The notes: a model not told the origin generated them from the sequence alone. Shown: positions 1 through 9,293, counted from the first letter of the stretch. The stretch: 63,718 bases of DNA from a bacterium (GCA_023251935.1 JAHEXV010000006.1:1-63718); one strand, 5' to 3'. Made by a program: numbers and translations.

Positions 1-118
1 GCGAGACCGCGATGGTCGCCGTCGAGTTCGCATTGATCGCCTGGGCAACGCCGACGGCCGCCAGGGCCGCGGTCGCCGCCAGGGCGCAGACGACGATCAG
101 TCGCCTCTTGATCCGCAT
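1..118 (-). CDS. N-terminus of a small secreted protein (cut by window edge)
   Basis: Only the first 39 codons are inside the window. The start ATG at 116-118 follows a strong ribosome binding site (AAGGAGGA) with about 7 bases of spacing. The predicted peptide begins with a basic MRIKRR stretch, then an Ala/Leu/Val-rich hydrophobic core ending near VGVAQAI, a typical Sec signal peptide. The mature part begins with a short Asn/Ser/Thr-rich stretch and then leaves the window. No family can be assigned. It lies 198 bp downstream of the mce operon on the same strand but has its own ribosome binding site, so it need not belong to that operon. It is clearly not a YrbE permease or an ATPase. Confidence 0.6.
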   Translation of the reverse strand, partial: MRIKRRLIVVCALAATAALAAVGVAQAINANSTATIAVS

Positions 119-216
119 GTGGTGCTCCTCCTTGTCGTGCGCGATGAGCGCGAGTGGCGCGGCTCTCCCCGTCCGCGCCTTTGCCAACTCCCGTCCACCG
201 GCACAAGCCCACGACA

Positions 217-238
217 CGGAGGCTCCATTCCGCCTCCG
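217..238 (-). terminator. Possible hairpin terminator after the mce operon
   Basis: A perfect 7-bp inverted repeat (CGGAGGC / GCCTCCG) with an 8-base loop sits about 80 bases past the stop codon of the last mce gene and before the next gene on the same strand. There is no clear T-run, so termination is inferred from position and stem only. Confidence 0.3.
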
Positions 239-316
239 CGGACGGGATCAGGGGCGTGAGTCTAGCATCGAACGGCGGGGCGTGCCGCACATCTATGGGG
301 GCTATGGGGGGGGCCG

Positions 317-1903
317 CTAGGGCTCGGCGCGCACGTGCAGATACTTGCTGAACTGCGTGTTCTTCCCGATCGACTGGAAGCTGCCCTGCTTGCGGCATGG
401 CGGAGCGGGCGTCGTATTGGTGTTCACCGTGTTGCCCATCGCGTACTGCTTGATCCGCTTGTACAGATCGATCGCCTGGGGGATCTTCGGCCCCAGAATC
501 GTGTCCTTGGTGCGAATGTTGAAGTTGGGGTCGTGGACGACCTGGGACTGAGGCGGCAGAATGGCCGTGATCCCGGCCGAGCACGTCGTGTTGGCGAAGG
601 TTTGGAGCCCCTGCTGTAGCTGGTTGTAGCCGAGCGGCTTGAAGTACGGGTTGGCGCGGACGGGCCGCAGCTGCTGCCCGAACGAGGCCAGGGTCTCGGG
701 GTTGAGAGGGCTGGTGGTCCGCAGCTGCTTGACGTTCCTGTTGCTGCCCGCGAACTCGGGCTGGGCGTTGTTGGTCGCAGACGCCGCGTTGGCGACGAAG
801 GCGGCCACCTCGTGCTTGTACTGGCGGATCACCTCGACGATCGAGTTCAGGTGCGCGAGATAGGGGTCGCGGCCCCCGACCGAGGTCCCGAGCCGGGAAA
901 GCAGCGGGGTGAAGTCGTCGCTGAGCAGCCTGCGGAGCGCCGGGAAGCCGGTGCCCGAGTTGTTGATCGCCCCCCGCAGACCGGAGAAGAACCGCCTCAG
1001 GTCCGGCGCTGCCTTGCCCGCCGCGATCAGGGTGGGGCTGAGCTCGCGCGCCGCCGGCTGGAGCTGGCGCACCAACGGGTCGGTGTTGGCCGCAAAGCTG
1101 TTCAGCCGATCCAGGGTGGCCCGCGACTCGCGCTGGAAGGTGGGCAGGATCTGGAACAGCTGCTCGAGATCGGCGTTGCGGCGGGCGGTGGTCTGGAAGA
1201 CGGCGTTGGAGTTCTCGATCAGGCCGCGGAGCTGGTCCTTGCGCTCAGAGAGCGCATTGAAGACGTCGCCCCCGCTCCGGATCAGCCCGCTGACGGCGTG
1301 CTGCTGGGTGTCGAGCACCCGCAGGACGCGGTTGGTCTGCTCGGCGAAGGGGCCCAGCTCGGCGATCGCCGCCGACAGGTCCGGCCCCCGATGGTTGAGC
1401 GCCGCCGCCGTCCCCTGCATCCAGACCTTGAAGGCCTGGCGGGTGCGGGCGTTGAAGGTCCGGAAGATCTCGTCGAGCTGGACCGCCTGGGAGACCTGCG
1501 CCGTCGGCAGGGTGCCCCCCTCCTTCAGGGTGGGCCCGCTCCTGTTCCCCGGCGTCAGCTCGACGTAGGTCTCGCCGAGCAGCGTCTTCTGGCGCAGGAT
1601 CGCCCGGGTGTTCTGCGGGACCGGGGCGTAGGGGCTGTCCATCTCGATCGTCGCGTCGGCAAGCCCGTTGTCGGCCAGGCTGATCGACTTCACCTTGCCC
1701 ACCGAGACGCCGGAGATCCGCACGTCGGACTCCGCCGCGAGCTGGGTGGCCTCCTTGAACGGGACCGTGAACCGGTAGCCCTCCGGCTTCAGCGGCAGCG
1801 GGCCGCCGAAGGCGATCCACAGGAACAGCGCCAGCGCGAAGCAGGAGAGGGCGAAGCCGATCGCGACCAGGATCCGGGTGATTGTCGGCGGACGGGTCTC
1901 CAT
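317..1903 (-). CDS. Mce/MlaD family protein, sixth of the operon (MceF position)
   Basis: A 528-residue Mce protein. It has a single N-terminal membrane anchor at about residues 10-32, an Mce/MlaD beta-barrel domain at about 43-120 (containing VRISGVSVGKVKSI), and a long, mostly helical Gln/Arg/Leu-rich C-terminal region. Mce proteins form hexameric rings or needle-like tunnels that carry lipids or sterols across the envelope for an ABC-type importer. The start ATG overlaps the stop of the previous gene by one base (TGATG), which implies translational coupling. It is the last of six consecutive Mce genes, matching the A-F order of actinobacterial mce operons. The C-terminus is Asn/Thr/Pro-rich with a pair of Cys residues. 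The substrate cannot be read from sequence. Confidence 0.88.
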   Translation of the reverse strand: METRPPTITRILVAIGFALSCFALALFLWIAFGGPLPLKPEGYRFTVPFKEATQLAAESDVRISGVSVGKVKSISLADNGLADATIEMDSPYAPVPQNTRAILRQKTLLGETYVELTPGNRSGPTLKEGGTLPTAQVSQAVQLDEIFRTFNARTRQAFKVWMQGTAAALNHRGPDLSAAIAELGPFAEQTNRVLRVLDTQQHAVSGLIRSGGDVFNALSERKDQLRGLIENSNAVFQTTARRNADLEQLFQILPTFQRESRATLDRLNSFAANTDPLVRQLQPAARELSPTLIAAGKAAPDLRRFFSGLRGAINNSGTGFPALRRLLSDDFTPLLSRLGTSVGGRDPYLAHLNSIVEVIRQYKHEVAAFVANAASATNNAQPEFAGSNRNVKQLRTTSPLNPETLASFGQQLRPVRANPYFKPLGYNQLQQGLQTFANTTCSAGITAILPPQSQVVHDPNFNIRTKDTILGPKIPQAIDLYKRIKQYAMGNTVNTNTTPAPPCRKQGSFQSIGKNTQFSKYLHVRAEP

Positions 1904-3234
1904 CAGTTACAGCCCCCGGCGGCGTCGATCTGGGTCTGGGAGGGGATCCCGCTGAGCTGCTGGAGGGTCTTGAGGTCGGCGTCCCCGAACAAGGGCGCCA
2001 AGGCGGCGTTCGCGGTCTGGCAGTCGAGCATCACGAGACCATGCCTCAGCGGCCCGCCAGCGTCCTGGGTGAAGAAGACCGCGTTGGTGTCGTGGTTCAG
2101 CCAGCCGAGCCAGAACAGGTAGCCCTCCTGGGCGGCCCCGGCCGGGTTGTAGGCGAGCGCGTTGAACAGCCGGTTGAGCTCGCCGAAGGTCTTCGTGAGC
2201 CCCTTGGTGGTCTTGTCGAGCGGCTTGGCCGCCTGTCCGATGTGCTTGAGCGGCTTCTGGGAGGCACGCGCGAAGGGCCGGATCTGGTGCTGGATCGGGC
2301 CGACCGTGTCGCGGAACAGGGGCTGGGTCTGGCGCAGCGCCGGCCCGAGCGCATGGGCCGCCGGGAGCAGCGCCCGCGACGCGGGGCCGAGCTGGAGCGA
2401 CAGCCGGTTGCTCGACGCCAGCGCGCCGCGCGTCGTCCGCAGCGTTCCGGGCAGCTCCTGGAGGGTGGCGCGAATCGAGGCCTCCTGGTTCGCGAACGAG
2501 CCGAGCACGTCGTTGGAGGAGCGCACGAAGCCGGCCAGCTGGGTGTCGCGGTGGCCGAGCTCCTGGCTGAGGCGGCCGAAGTTGGTGATCACCCGCCTGA
2601 TGTTGCGGCGCCGCTCCTCGAGCGCGCCGCCGATCTTCGCCAGGTCGCGGGCGGTGGGCGAGAACCGCTTCAGCGCCGCCGCCAGCTTGGGCCCGTTCTC
2701 GCCCCGCAGTCCCTGGCCGGCCGCCTGGAGCAGGAGCTGGAGGTAGGAGCGCGTGTCGGCGTCGAGCGAGGCGAGGATCTGGTCCGGCTGGACGTTGGGC
2801 TGCGTCTGGGCGAGCGGGATCGTCGATCCCTCCTTGACCTCGCTGCCGTCGGTCCCGGGGTCGACCTCGATCGTCATGTCCTGGAGCCCGGTGCGCGGGC
2901 GCAGCAGCAGGGTGGCGTCGGGGTGGATCAGCGGCGCGTACTTGGTGTCGACGTCCATGGTCACCACCGCGCGCCCGCTGTCCAGGGTGACCCCGGAGAC
3001 GGCGCCGACGTTGATACCGGCGATGGTCACGGTCTGGCCCTGCCCGGGGGTCACCGCCTGGGCGGTGGTGAACTCGGCCTTGAGCTCGAAGCGGTCGGTG
3101 CCCAGGATCGGCACCCAGGAGGGGAAGTTGGCCGACTGCTGGACGAGGATCACCCCGGTGACCACCACGGCCAGCACGACCAGGACCAGGATCGCCACGA
3201 AGTCGCGCAGGTGTTCTCGGATCGCTCGGCTCAT
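1903..3234 (-). CDS. Mce/MlaD family protein, fifth of the operon (MceE position)
   Basis: A 443-residue Mce protein. An N-terminal transmembrane helix lies at about residues 12-32 and the Mce domain at about 48-127 (with VTIAGINVGAVSGV), followed by a helical tail. The start MSRAIREHL at 3234 is preferred over an upstream in-frame start because its ATG overlaps the stop of the preceding gene by 4 bases (ATGA). In mycobacteria the MceE position is often a lipoprotein (LprK type). Here no lipobox is evident and the N-terminus looks like a plain membrane anchor. It is presumed to join the other five Mce proteins in one heteromeric lipid-transport assembly at the cell surface. Confidence 0.87.
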   Translation of the reverse strand: MSRAIREHLRDFVAILVLVVLAVVVTGVILVQQSANFPSWVPILGTDRFELKAEFTTAQAVTPGQGQTVTIAGINVGAVSGVTLDSGRAVVTMDVDTKYAPLIHPDATLLLRPRTGLQDMTIEVDPGTDGSEVKEGSTIPLAQTQPNVQPDQILASLDADTRSYLQLLLQAAGQGLRGENGPKLAAALKRFSPTARDLAKIGGALEERRRNIRRVITNFGRLSQELGHRDTQLAGFVRSSNDVLGSFANQEASIRATLQELPGTLRTTRGALASSNRLSLQLGPASRALLPAAHALGPALRQTQPLFRDTVGPIQHQIRPFARASQKPLKHIGQAAKPLDKTTKGLTKTFGELNRLFNALAYNPAGAAQEGYLFWLGWLNHDTNAVFFTQDAGGPLRHGLVMLDCQTANAALAPLFGDADLKTLQQLSGIPSQTQIDAAGGCN

Positions 3235-4775
3235 GGCTTCGGGGTGGGTGGGCCGACGGCGCCGGCGGGGCCGTTGAGGTCGGGGACATCCTGCGTGTAG
3301 CAGGGCACGTCCATCCGGAACGGCGGCAGGCCGCTGGCGGGCAGCCGCGGACGGGTGCCGAGCACGTTCGAGATGTTGTTCGCCCACATGGATTTCGTCT
3401 GCGGGAGGTTGCCGGGTGTATTCATGTGGACCAGCTCGGGCCCGCCGCCCGTCTGGAAGCGGACGAAGGGGCCGTTGCCGTCGAAGCTCTGGCTCTCGCC
3501 GGCGAGGTTGACGGCGCCGTAGAGGAACTCGCGGTAGTTGGGCTGGCCAGTGGAGAACGGGTAGGCGCCGCCGGCGTTGTCGACGATCGCGTTCCCGGCG
3601 GGCACCAGGTTGTGGGAGGTGCAGCGACCGGCGAGGCCGACCTGCGGGAACAGCGCGACCGACGAGTGGGTGACATGGGCCAGCGGCGGCGCCGAGGAGG
3701 CGAGCAGCTTGGCGTCGCCGCCCAGCTCATCGGCGCGCAGCAGCTGGCGGGTCTGGACGAGCCACGGCGAGCCGGCCTTGACCGTCGCCGGCAGCTCGCG
3801 GATGCCCGGCAGCGAGGCGCGCGCCAGGGCCCGGAACGGCGGCAGCGCGTTGCTCAGGTGAAGCAGCGAGGGGCGGGCCTCCTCGACCGTGGGAGCGAGC
3901 TCGCTGATCGAGGCCGAGAGGTTGTTCGACTCCTGCGCCAGCGCCCCGGCGGTGGTGTTGAAGTTGGTGATCAGGTCGCTGAGCGAGCCGTCGGTCGAGG
4001 CCAGCTTGGCGAACAGGTCGCGCTGCCCGCGAATCAGGTTCGAGAGGTCGTGCGGGTGCTCGCCGAGCAGCGCCTGGTTGACGATCGCGCTCGTCCGGCC
4101 GGCCTTGCCGCCATAGCGGAAGGTCTGATTGATCCCCTCGGCGCCGGTCAGGCCCCGGACCGACGGGTCCTGGGTGGCGTCCTCGGCGGCGGTCGGCTGC
4201 TGGTTGAGCGTCCGCCCGTAGCCGGCCAGGGCCCGCTTGAGGCTCTCCCGGGAGTCCTTCTGGAGCGAGGTGAGGACCTCGCCGAGCTGCACGGCGGTCG
4301 CCGTCTGGGTGAACGGGATCGTCGACCCGCTGGACAGGTCGGGGGCGCTCGGGCTGCCGGGTTGCAGGTCGACGAAGAGGTTGCCCTCCAGGAAGAGGCG
4401 GGGCCTGATCGTGATCGTGGCGTCCTTGTGGATCGGCAACCCCTCGTCGGAGACCGTGAAGGTGACCTCGGCCATGTTCCCCTTCGGCTCGACCGAGGTC
4501 ACCTTGCCGACGTTGACGCCGGCGATCCGCACCGGCGACGTGGGCTTCAGCGTGCTCGCGCTCTCGAACGTCGCGTGGAGCTCGTAGCCGCGGCTGGTGA
4601 ACGGGATCTGCTTGGTGAACGCGAGGTAGAAGACGAACGCGAACAGGATCGCCACGGCCAGCCCGATCACCCACGGGCTCGGCCCGCGGTAGTGGCGGCC
4701 GAAGATCCGCTCGTCGGGCCCGAGCTTGGCCGGGTCGCGCTTCACGGGGCCGCGCTGTCGACGCAGGAGGCTCAT
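3231..4775 (-). CDS. Mce/MlaD family protein, fourth of the operon (MceD position)
   Basis: A 514-residue Mce protein. It has a basic cytoplasmic N-terminus of about 34 residues, longer than in its neighbours, then a transmembrane helix at about 35-53, the Mce domain at about 63-140 (PVRIAGVNVGKVTSV), and a helical C-terminal region ending in a Pro/Gly-rich tail. The start overlaps the stop of the upstream gene by 4 bases, and its own stop overlaps the next start by 4 bases. It is an expected component of a heteromeric Mce tunnel for hydrophobic substrates. Assignment to position D rests only on gene order. Confidence 0.87.
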   Translation of the reverse strand: MSLLRRQRGPVKRDPAKLGPDERIFGRHYRGPSPWVIGLAVAILFAFVFYLAFTKQIPFTSRGYELHATFESASTLKPTSPVRIAGVNVGKVTSVEPKGNMAEVTFTVSDEGLPIHKDATITIRPRLFLEGNLFVDLQPGSPSAPDLSSGSTIPFTQTATAVQLGEVLTSLQKDSRESLKRALAGYGRTLNQQPTAAEDATQDPSVRGLTGAEGINQTFRYGGKAGRTSAIVNQALLGEHPHDLSNLIRGQRDLFAKLASTDGSLSDLITNFNTTAGALAQESNNLSASISELAPTVEEARPSLLHLSNALPPFRALARASLPGIRELPATVKAGSPWLVQTRQLLRADELGGDAKLLASSAPPLAHVTHSSVALFPQVGLAGRCTSHNLVPAGNAIVDNAGGAYPFSTGQPNYREFLYGAVNLAGESQSFDGNGPFVRFQTGGGPELVHMNTPGNLPQTKSMWANNISNVLGTRPRLPASGLPPFRMDVPCYTQDVPDLNGPAGAVGPPTPKP

Positions 4776-6217
4776 CCGCCCGTCTGCTCCGTTCTCGCCT
4801 GGGTGACGGGCGGGTTTCCGATCACGACCTTGTCGGGGATGTACTTCTCGTTGCCGGACGCGCAGACGTGCGGCTGCCCGGGCGCCGCCGTATACGGGTA
4901 GGGGTTGGCGTGCAGGAAGGTCTGGAAACCGCTGGGGCTGGGTGGGCCGTCGGCAGGGCCCGAGGAGGGGCTGTTCTCGCTGTTTGACGAGTTCACGCCG
5001 GGCGGGTTCTGATCGATCTGGCCGCCCGAGTAGACGGTGAACCGCTGCCAGGTGCCGATCCCGTCGCCGACGCTGAGCAGGTCGGCCGCGTTGCGGAACA
5101 AAAGCGACGGGTAGTTGCAGAAGGTCTGGGCGGGCGTCAGGAATCGCACCGTGGGGGTGAGGAAGTCGAAGAGCTGGGTCGAGCGCCGCACCCCCGCCTT
5201 GACGCCCTGGTCGGTGGCGAACGCCTCCAGCGTCTTGGTGGTCGGCGCGAGCTGGGCGTTCAGCTTCGGCGCGCCAGGCAGAACTTCGGCGCCGGTCTCC
5301 AGCGCCGAGGCGATCGCCGGCGAGTTCTCGCTCAGCGACTTGATCCCGGGCCTCAGCTCGGCGAACAGGGTGGCGCTGTGGCCGAGGAAGCTGCTGATCC
5401 GGGGCGCGGTCCGGATCAGCGTGTCGAGGGTCGGCGGGGTCTCGGAGATCGTCTCCTGGATGAACGGGCGGGCCACGGCCGCGAAGGCGCCGAAGGTGGA
5501 GTCGAGGGCGACGAACATCTGGGCCTGGGTCTCGGCGACCGGGGCCACCTCGGAGGCCGTGTTGGCGAGCGCGGTGAAGAAGCGCCCCAGCCCGGTCTTC
5601 TTCGAGGCGAGGTTGCGCGCCACCGGCTCGAGCTGGTCGACCAGCGGCTGGAGCTCGCCGAGCGTGGCGTTGAGTCCCGGCCCCCGCCCGGCGAGCGCGT
5701 CGCCGAAGGCCACCAGGTTCTGCTGGACCGCGTGCCGGGTCGCCGTGTCGAAGGTGTTCAGGACCTGGTCGATCTCGACCGGGTGGGGGTGCGCTGCCGC
5801 GAGCGGCAGGATCGACCCCTCGGGGAAGCCCTGCCTGGATGTTCCCTTGTCGATCTCCAGGTACTTGAGGCCGAGCGCCGACTTGGCTCGCACGATCACG
5901 CTCGAGTCGGTGGGCAGGGGGTCGACGGTCTTGTCGAGCTTCAGGTCCACCTTCGCGTGGACGGCGCCGGTCTGCGGGTCCTGGATCGGCTCCACCGACT
6001 CGACGAAGCCGACCCGCACGCCGCCGATCCGGACGTCGTTGCCCGGCAGCAGCACCTCCGCGTTCGGCACCTCGACCGAGATCCGGTAGCTGGGCACGAA
6101 CGGCAGCCCGTTGTTGGCGTTGTAGGCGAGGAAGACGGCGAGGATCACGATCAGGCTCGTGATCGCACCGACCAGGGTCGGGCTCGCCGCGAGCGCGCCG
6201 ACTCCGCGGCTCCTCAT
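4772..6217 (-). CDS. Mce/MlaD family protein, third of the operon (MceC position)
   Basis: A 481-residue Mce protein with an N-terminal membrane helix at about residues 14-33, an Mce domain at about 42-125 (DVRIGGVRVGFVESV) and an extended helical region. The C-terminal 80 residues are Ser/Pro/Asn/Gly-rich, suggesting a flexible tail outside the barrel. It is coupled by 4-base overlaps to the genes on both sides. No enzymatic motif is present. The role in envelope lipid uptake is inferred from the family. Confidence 0.87.
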   Translation of the reverse strand: MRSRGVGALAASPTLVGAITSLIVILAVFLAYNANNGLPFVPSYRISVEVPNAEVLLPGNDVRIGGVRVGFVESVEPIQDPQTGAVHAKVDLKLDKTVDPLPTDSSVIVRAKSALGLKYLEIDKGTSRQGFPEGSILPLAAAHPHPVEIDQVLNTFDTATRHAVQQNLVAFGDALAGRGPGLNATLGELQPLVDQLEPVARNLASKKTGLGRFFTALANTASEVAPVAETQAQMFVALDSTFGAFAAVARPFIQETISETPPTLDTLIRTAPRISSFLGHSATLFAELRPGIKSLSENSPAIASALETGAEVLPGAPKLNAQLAPTTKTLEAFATDQGVKAGVRRSTQLFDFLTPTVRFLTPAQTFCNYPSLLFRNAADLLSVGDGIGTWQRFTVYSGGQIDQNPPGVNSSNSENSPSSGPADGPPSPSGFQTFLHANPYPYTAAPGQPHVCASGNEKYIPDKVVIGNPPVTQARTEQTGG

Positions 6218-7860
6218 CGCCTGCCTCCCCGGCGCTTCTGATGCGGCCTGCCGATCACCGTGTCGAGCAGGTCCCGCGCGGCGCCGAGCGAGGGGCCATG
6301 CCCCGCGCTCCGGGGGGCGCTCGTCGTGCCGGTCGTCGTGCTGGTCGTGCTGGTCGTGCCGGTCGTCGTCGTGCCGGTCGTCGTGCCGGTGGTCGTCGTG
6401 CCGGCCGGCGGCTCGCCCTGGGCGTCGAGCGGCAGGCCCGGCTGGACGGCGCCCGAGCTGCCGCCGGAGTGGGCCCCGCCGGCCGGCGTTCCGCCATTGG
6501 CCTGGGTGAGGCCGCTCGCGATCGCCCCCTGCGCGAGGCCGGCGGCGGTGTTCGCCTTGCCGTTCCCCTGCCCCCAGTTGGCCGAGCAGCCCGCGACCAC
6601 GTACTGGGCCAGGTACGTGCAGGCCGGAGGGATCACCAGGCCCGCCCGCAGGAAGTGGCCGTACTGGTCGTAGCCGTTGACTCCCCCGGTCGTGTAGAAG
6701 AGGAAGTGGAGCAGGAACTTGTAGCCGTCGGTCTTGCGCAGGCTGGTCAGGAGCTTGCCGAGGTTCTTGGCTCCCGGGGCGGCCTTCTCGGAGAGGTCGC
6801 GGATCTTGCGGATGATCGGGTCGGAGTTGACCAGCGGCTTCTTGCTCTGCGCGGCGGCGGTGCCGAGGGTCGTCAGCGCCGGGTTGGCGGCGTGGGCGAA
6901 GGGCCCGAGCGCCTCGGTCGAGCGGGCGATCGCCGGGGCGCCGGCGCGGAACTCGGCGAACACCGGAGTCGCCTGATCGGAGAACTGGGTGAGCTTCGCC
7001 ATCGTCAGCCGGAGCTCGTGCAGCGCCGCTGGGAACTTCTGGAATCCCGCCTCGAGGTCCTGGCTGCGCTCCGCGGTCGCCTGGGCCGCGGTGTTGGCGT
7101 TGTTGATGAACCCGGCCAGGTGGGTGCGCTCGCGGGCGAGCGGGGTGAGGATCGTGTCGGAGTCCTCGGCGAGACGGGCGAGCTGGTGGTTCTGGCCTGC
7201 GAGCACGGCCAGCACCCGGTCGGTCTGGCGCAGCGCCGGGTCGGCCCGCCTGATGATCGCGTCGAGGGTCTTCCCCCGGGCCGCCAGGCTGGCGCCGAGC
7301 TCGTTGAGGATCAGCCGGAAGCGGTCGGCGTAGGGCTGGCGCATGATGTTGTTGACCAGGTCGAGGTCAACCTCCTCGCCGTTGTTCTCGAGCGGCAGGA
7401 AGCGCTCGCCGGCGCCCGGCTGGCCGGACGGGATCTCGATCAGCGGCGGGGGTGGCTGGCTGCCGGGGGCCCGGGGCTGGGTCGGCTGGCAGTCGATGTA
7501 CTTCTCGCCCAGCAGCGACCCCGGCCGGATCAGACAGGAGGCGTCCTGGCGGAAGTCCTGGAACGCGGCGTCGCTGATCTTCATCACCACCACCGCCTTG
7601 CCCGGGGCGTGGCAGGCGCTCGACGATGGCGCGTCCAGGCACGATCGGTTCGCCCACTCGTCGGGCATCGTCACGTCGACCGAGCCGACCGTGCCGACGT
7701 TGGCGCCCGCCACCCGGACCTGCTCGCCGGCGACCAGGAAGTTGCCGTTGTCGAAGATCGCCCGGACCTCGTAGGTCCCGCCGGTGCCGCTCGCCGCCGG
7801 CCCGAGGACGACCAAGGCCCCCACGGCAACCAGCCCGATGATCGCAGCGACCCGCCTCAT
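6214..7860 (-). CDS. Mce/MlaD family protein with Thr/Gly repeat tail, second of the operon (MceB position)
   Basis: A 548-residue Mce protein starting at MRRVAAIIG. The ATG at 7858-7860 overlaps the previous stop by 4 bases, which excludes the longer upstream reading. A short N-terminal hydrophobic segment (residues 1-22) precedes the Mce domain, which carries a loop with two nearby Cys (SCLDAPSSSACH) absent from the neighbouring paralogues. Further Cys pairs near residue 120 and in the central region suggest disulfides outside the membrane. The C-terminus holds a 28-residue run of only Gly, Thr and Ser (residues 487-514), followed by a basic end. The domain is family-typical. The low-complexity tail is unusual and may be a flexible or glycosylated spacer (inference). 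Confidence 0.86.
   Translation of the reverse strand: MRRVAAIIGLVAVGALVVLGPAASGTGGTYEVRAIFDNGNFLVAGEQVRVAGANVGTVGSVDVTMPDEWANRSCLDAPSSSACHAPGKAVVVMKISDAAFQDFRQDASCLIRPGSLLGEKYIDCQPTQPRAPGSQPPPPLIEIPSGQPGAGERFLPLENNGEEVDLDLVNNIMRQPYADRFRLILNELGASLAARGKTLDAIIRRADPALRQTDRVLAVLAGQNHQLARLAEDSDTILTPLARERTHLAGFINNANTAAQATAERSQDLEAGFQKFPAALHELRLTMAKLTQFSDQATPVFAEFRAGAPAIARSTEALGPFAHAANPALTTLGTAAAQSKKPLVNSDPIIRKIRDLSEKAAPGAKNLGKLLTSLRKTDGYKFLLHFLFYTTGGVNGYDQYGHFLRAGLVIPPACTYLAQYVVAGCSANWGQGNGKANTAAGLAQGAIASGLTQANGGTPAGGAHSGGSSGAVQPGLPLDAQGEPPAGTTTTGTTTGTTTTGTTSTTSTTTGTTSAPRSAGHGPSLGAARDLLDTVIGRPHQKRRGGRR
6319..6402 (-). repeat. Thr/Gly-coding tandem trinucleotide-like repeat inside the MceB-like gene
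   Basis: About 84 bases made of degenerate repeats of a GTCGTGCCG-like unit (plus strand), encoding alternating Gly-Thr-Thr-Thr blocks. Such runs can slip during replication and vary in copy number between strains. The frame is kept throughout. Confidence 0.75.
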
Positions 7861-9293
7861 GGCCCCGGCGGCACGTCGGAGGTGTCGCACTTCGGGTGCG
7901 GGGACTCGCCGCCGGAGAGCAGGCTGCCGTCGTCGGTGAACGGGTTCGAGCCACCGATCGGCTGCGTGGCGCCCCCCGGGCAGCGGGTGAAGATCCCGAA
8001 CTGGAGGTCGTTGAACTGCTGGCTGGGTGGGATCGGCGCCAGCTGGCCGGTCGTGTACGGCCCGCCGCCCCCCGTGCAGTGGGAGTTGGTGTCGCCCGGC
8101 TTGCAGTAGTGGAACAGGTTGGCCTGGGCGGTCGAGACGCGGGCGTAGTGGCCCATGGCGTCGTAGTAGGAGGTCACCTCGCCGAACTTGGACAGGAAGC
8201 CCATCAGGTCGGGCGCGTAGGGGCGCGTGAACTCGATCACGGGCTGGGAGGCGTCCAGCCCGCCGATCGCCTGGGGGACCGCCTTGCTCGCCTTGCTCTC
8301 GGCCCGTGGCAGCTCGCGCAGCGAATCCGTGACGTCGTTGTGCTGGCCGGGCCGGTTGACGGCCAGCCGCAGGTTGCGGACCACGGGCACCGACCCCTGG
8401 GCGACAAACTTCAGCTTGCGCAGGAACGGGGCCAGGTCCTTGGTCGCCGGCTTGGTGGCGTTGACCACCGGGGTCAGGTCGTCGAGCGCGGCGCGCAGGT
8501 TGACGAAGGTGGTGTTGGCCTGGCGAAGGGTGGGTGGCAGGGCGACCAGCGAGCGGTCGAGGGCGGTGTTCTGGCTCGCGATCGCTCCCAGCGCCTGGTT
8601 CGCGTTCGTGGTCAGGTCCGCGAGGTCGTTGCGGCGCTCGGCGACCGCGCCGAGCGCCTTCGACCCCTGGACCAGGAACTGGCTGAACGCCCGGCTGTCG
8701 CTCGTCAGCTCGGCGAACAGGCGCCGGGTCGACGACAGCGCCGGGGCGAAGTACTTGTAGGTCTGCTGCGCCCCCTGCGTGTGGCCGTCGTACAGCGAGG
8801 CGGAGCCCTGGATCACGTTCCGAAGCGCGGCCCGGGTCTGGGGGCGGAAGGTGTCGAAGAGCTGGTCGAGGTCGACCGGCGAAGTGGTGTGCTCGCCGGT
8901 CAGCGTCGCCCCGTCCTCGAGCTCCGCGGCGTTGTCGGGCCCCGGCGTGACCGAGACGTAGCGGTTCGCGATCCCCGACAGCGAGGTGGCCCGGATCACC
9001 GCCGAGGTTCCCTCGTGGAGGGTCTCGTCGACCGAGATCGTCACCTCGGCCTGGGCGTCCTTGGTGAGGCTGACGCTGTCGACCCCGCCGATCGGCTGGC
9101 CGGCGACCAGCACCTGGTTCCCCGAGACCAGCTGGCCGCCGTTCTGGAACAGCAGGTGGTAGGTGTGGCCGCTCGAGCCCCCGAACAGGACCACGAGCAC
9201 GAGCACGAGGCCGACAAGGAGAGCCCCGCCGCTGGCGACTCGGGCGAGCCATGCTCTACGCCCGAGGTTCACGGACTGCCGTTCAGGCGTCAC
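7857..9293 (-). CDS. Mce/MlaD family protein, first gene of the mce operon (MceA position)
   Basis: A 478-residue Mce protein and the first of six. Residues 20-39 form a strongly hydrophobic membrane anchor and residues 43-118 the Mce/MlaD domain (VLVAGQPIGGVDSV). The rest is helical, with a Pro/Gly-rich C-terminus containing several Cys. The chosen start is GTG at 9291-9293. An AAGGAGG sequence lies about 20 bases upstream, farther than ideal, so the start is less certain than for the downstream genes. In most actinobacterial mce operons two YrbE permease genes come directly before this gene. Here the next gene upstream is rsmI, 277 bp away, so none is adjacent. Confidence 0.86.
   Translation of the reverse strand: MTPERQSVNLGRRAWLARVASGGALLVGLVLVLVVLFGGSSGHTYHLLFQNGGQLVSGNQVLVAGQPIGGVDSVSLTKDAQAEVTISVDETLHEGTSAVIRATSLSGIANRYVSVTPGPDNAAELEDGATLTGEHTTSPVDLDQLFDTFRPQTRAALRNVIQGSASLYDGHTQGAQQTYKYFAPALSSTRRLFAELTSDSRAFSQFLVQGSKALGAVAERRNDLADLTTNANQALGAIASQNTALDRSLVALPPTLRQANTTFVNLRAALDDLTPVVNATKPATKDLAPFLRKLKFVAQGSVPVVRNLRLAVNRPGQHNDVTDSLRELPRAESKASKAVPQAIGGLDASQPVIEFTRPYAPDLMGFLSKFGEVTSYYDAMGHYARVSTAQANLFHYCKPGDTNSHCTGGGGPYTTGQLAPIPPSQQFNDLQFGIFTRCPGGATQPIGGSNPFTDDGSLLSGGESPHPKCDTSDVPPGP

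Noticed and set aside
6319-6402. Possible CRISPR-like repeats
   Set aside because: The repeats are short, contiguous and coding (Thr/Gly), without spacers. No CRISPR array is seen anywhere in the window.
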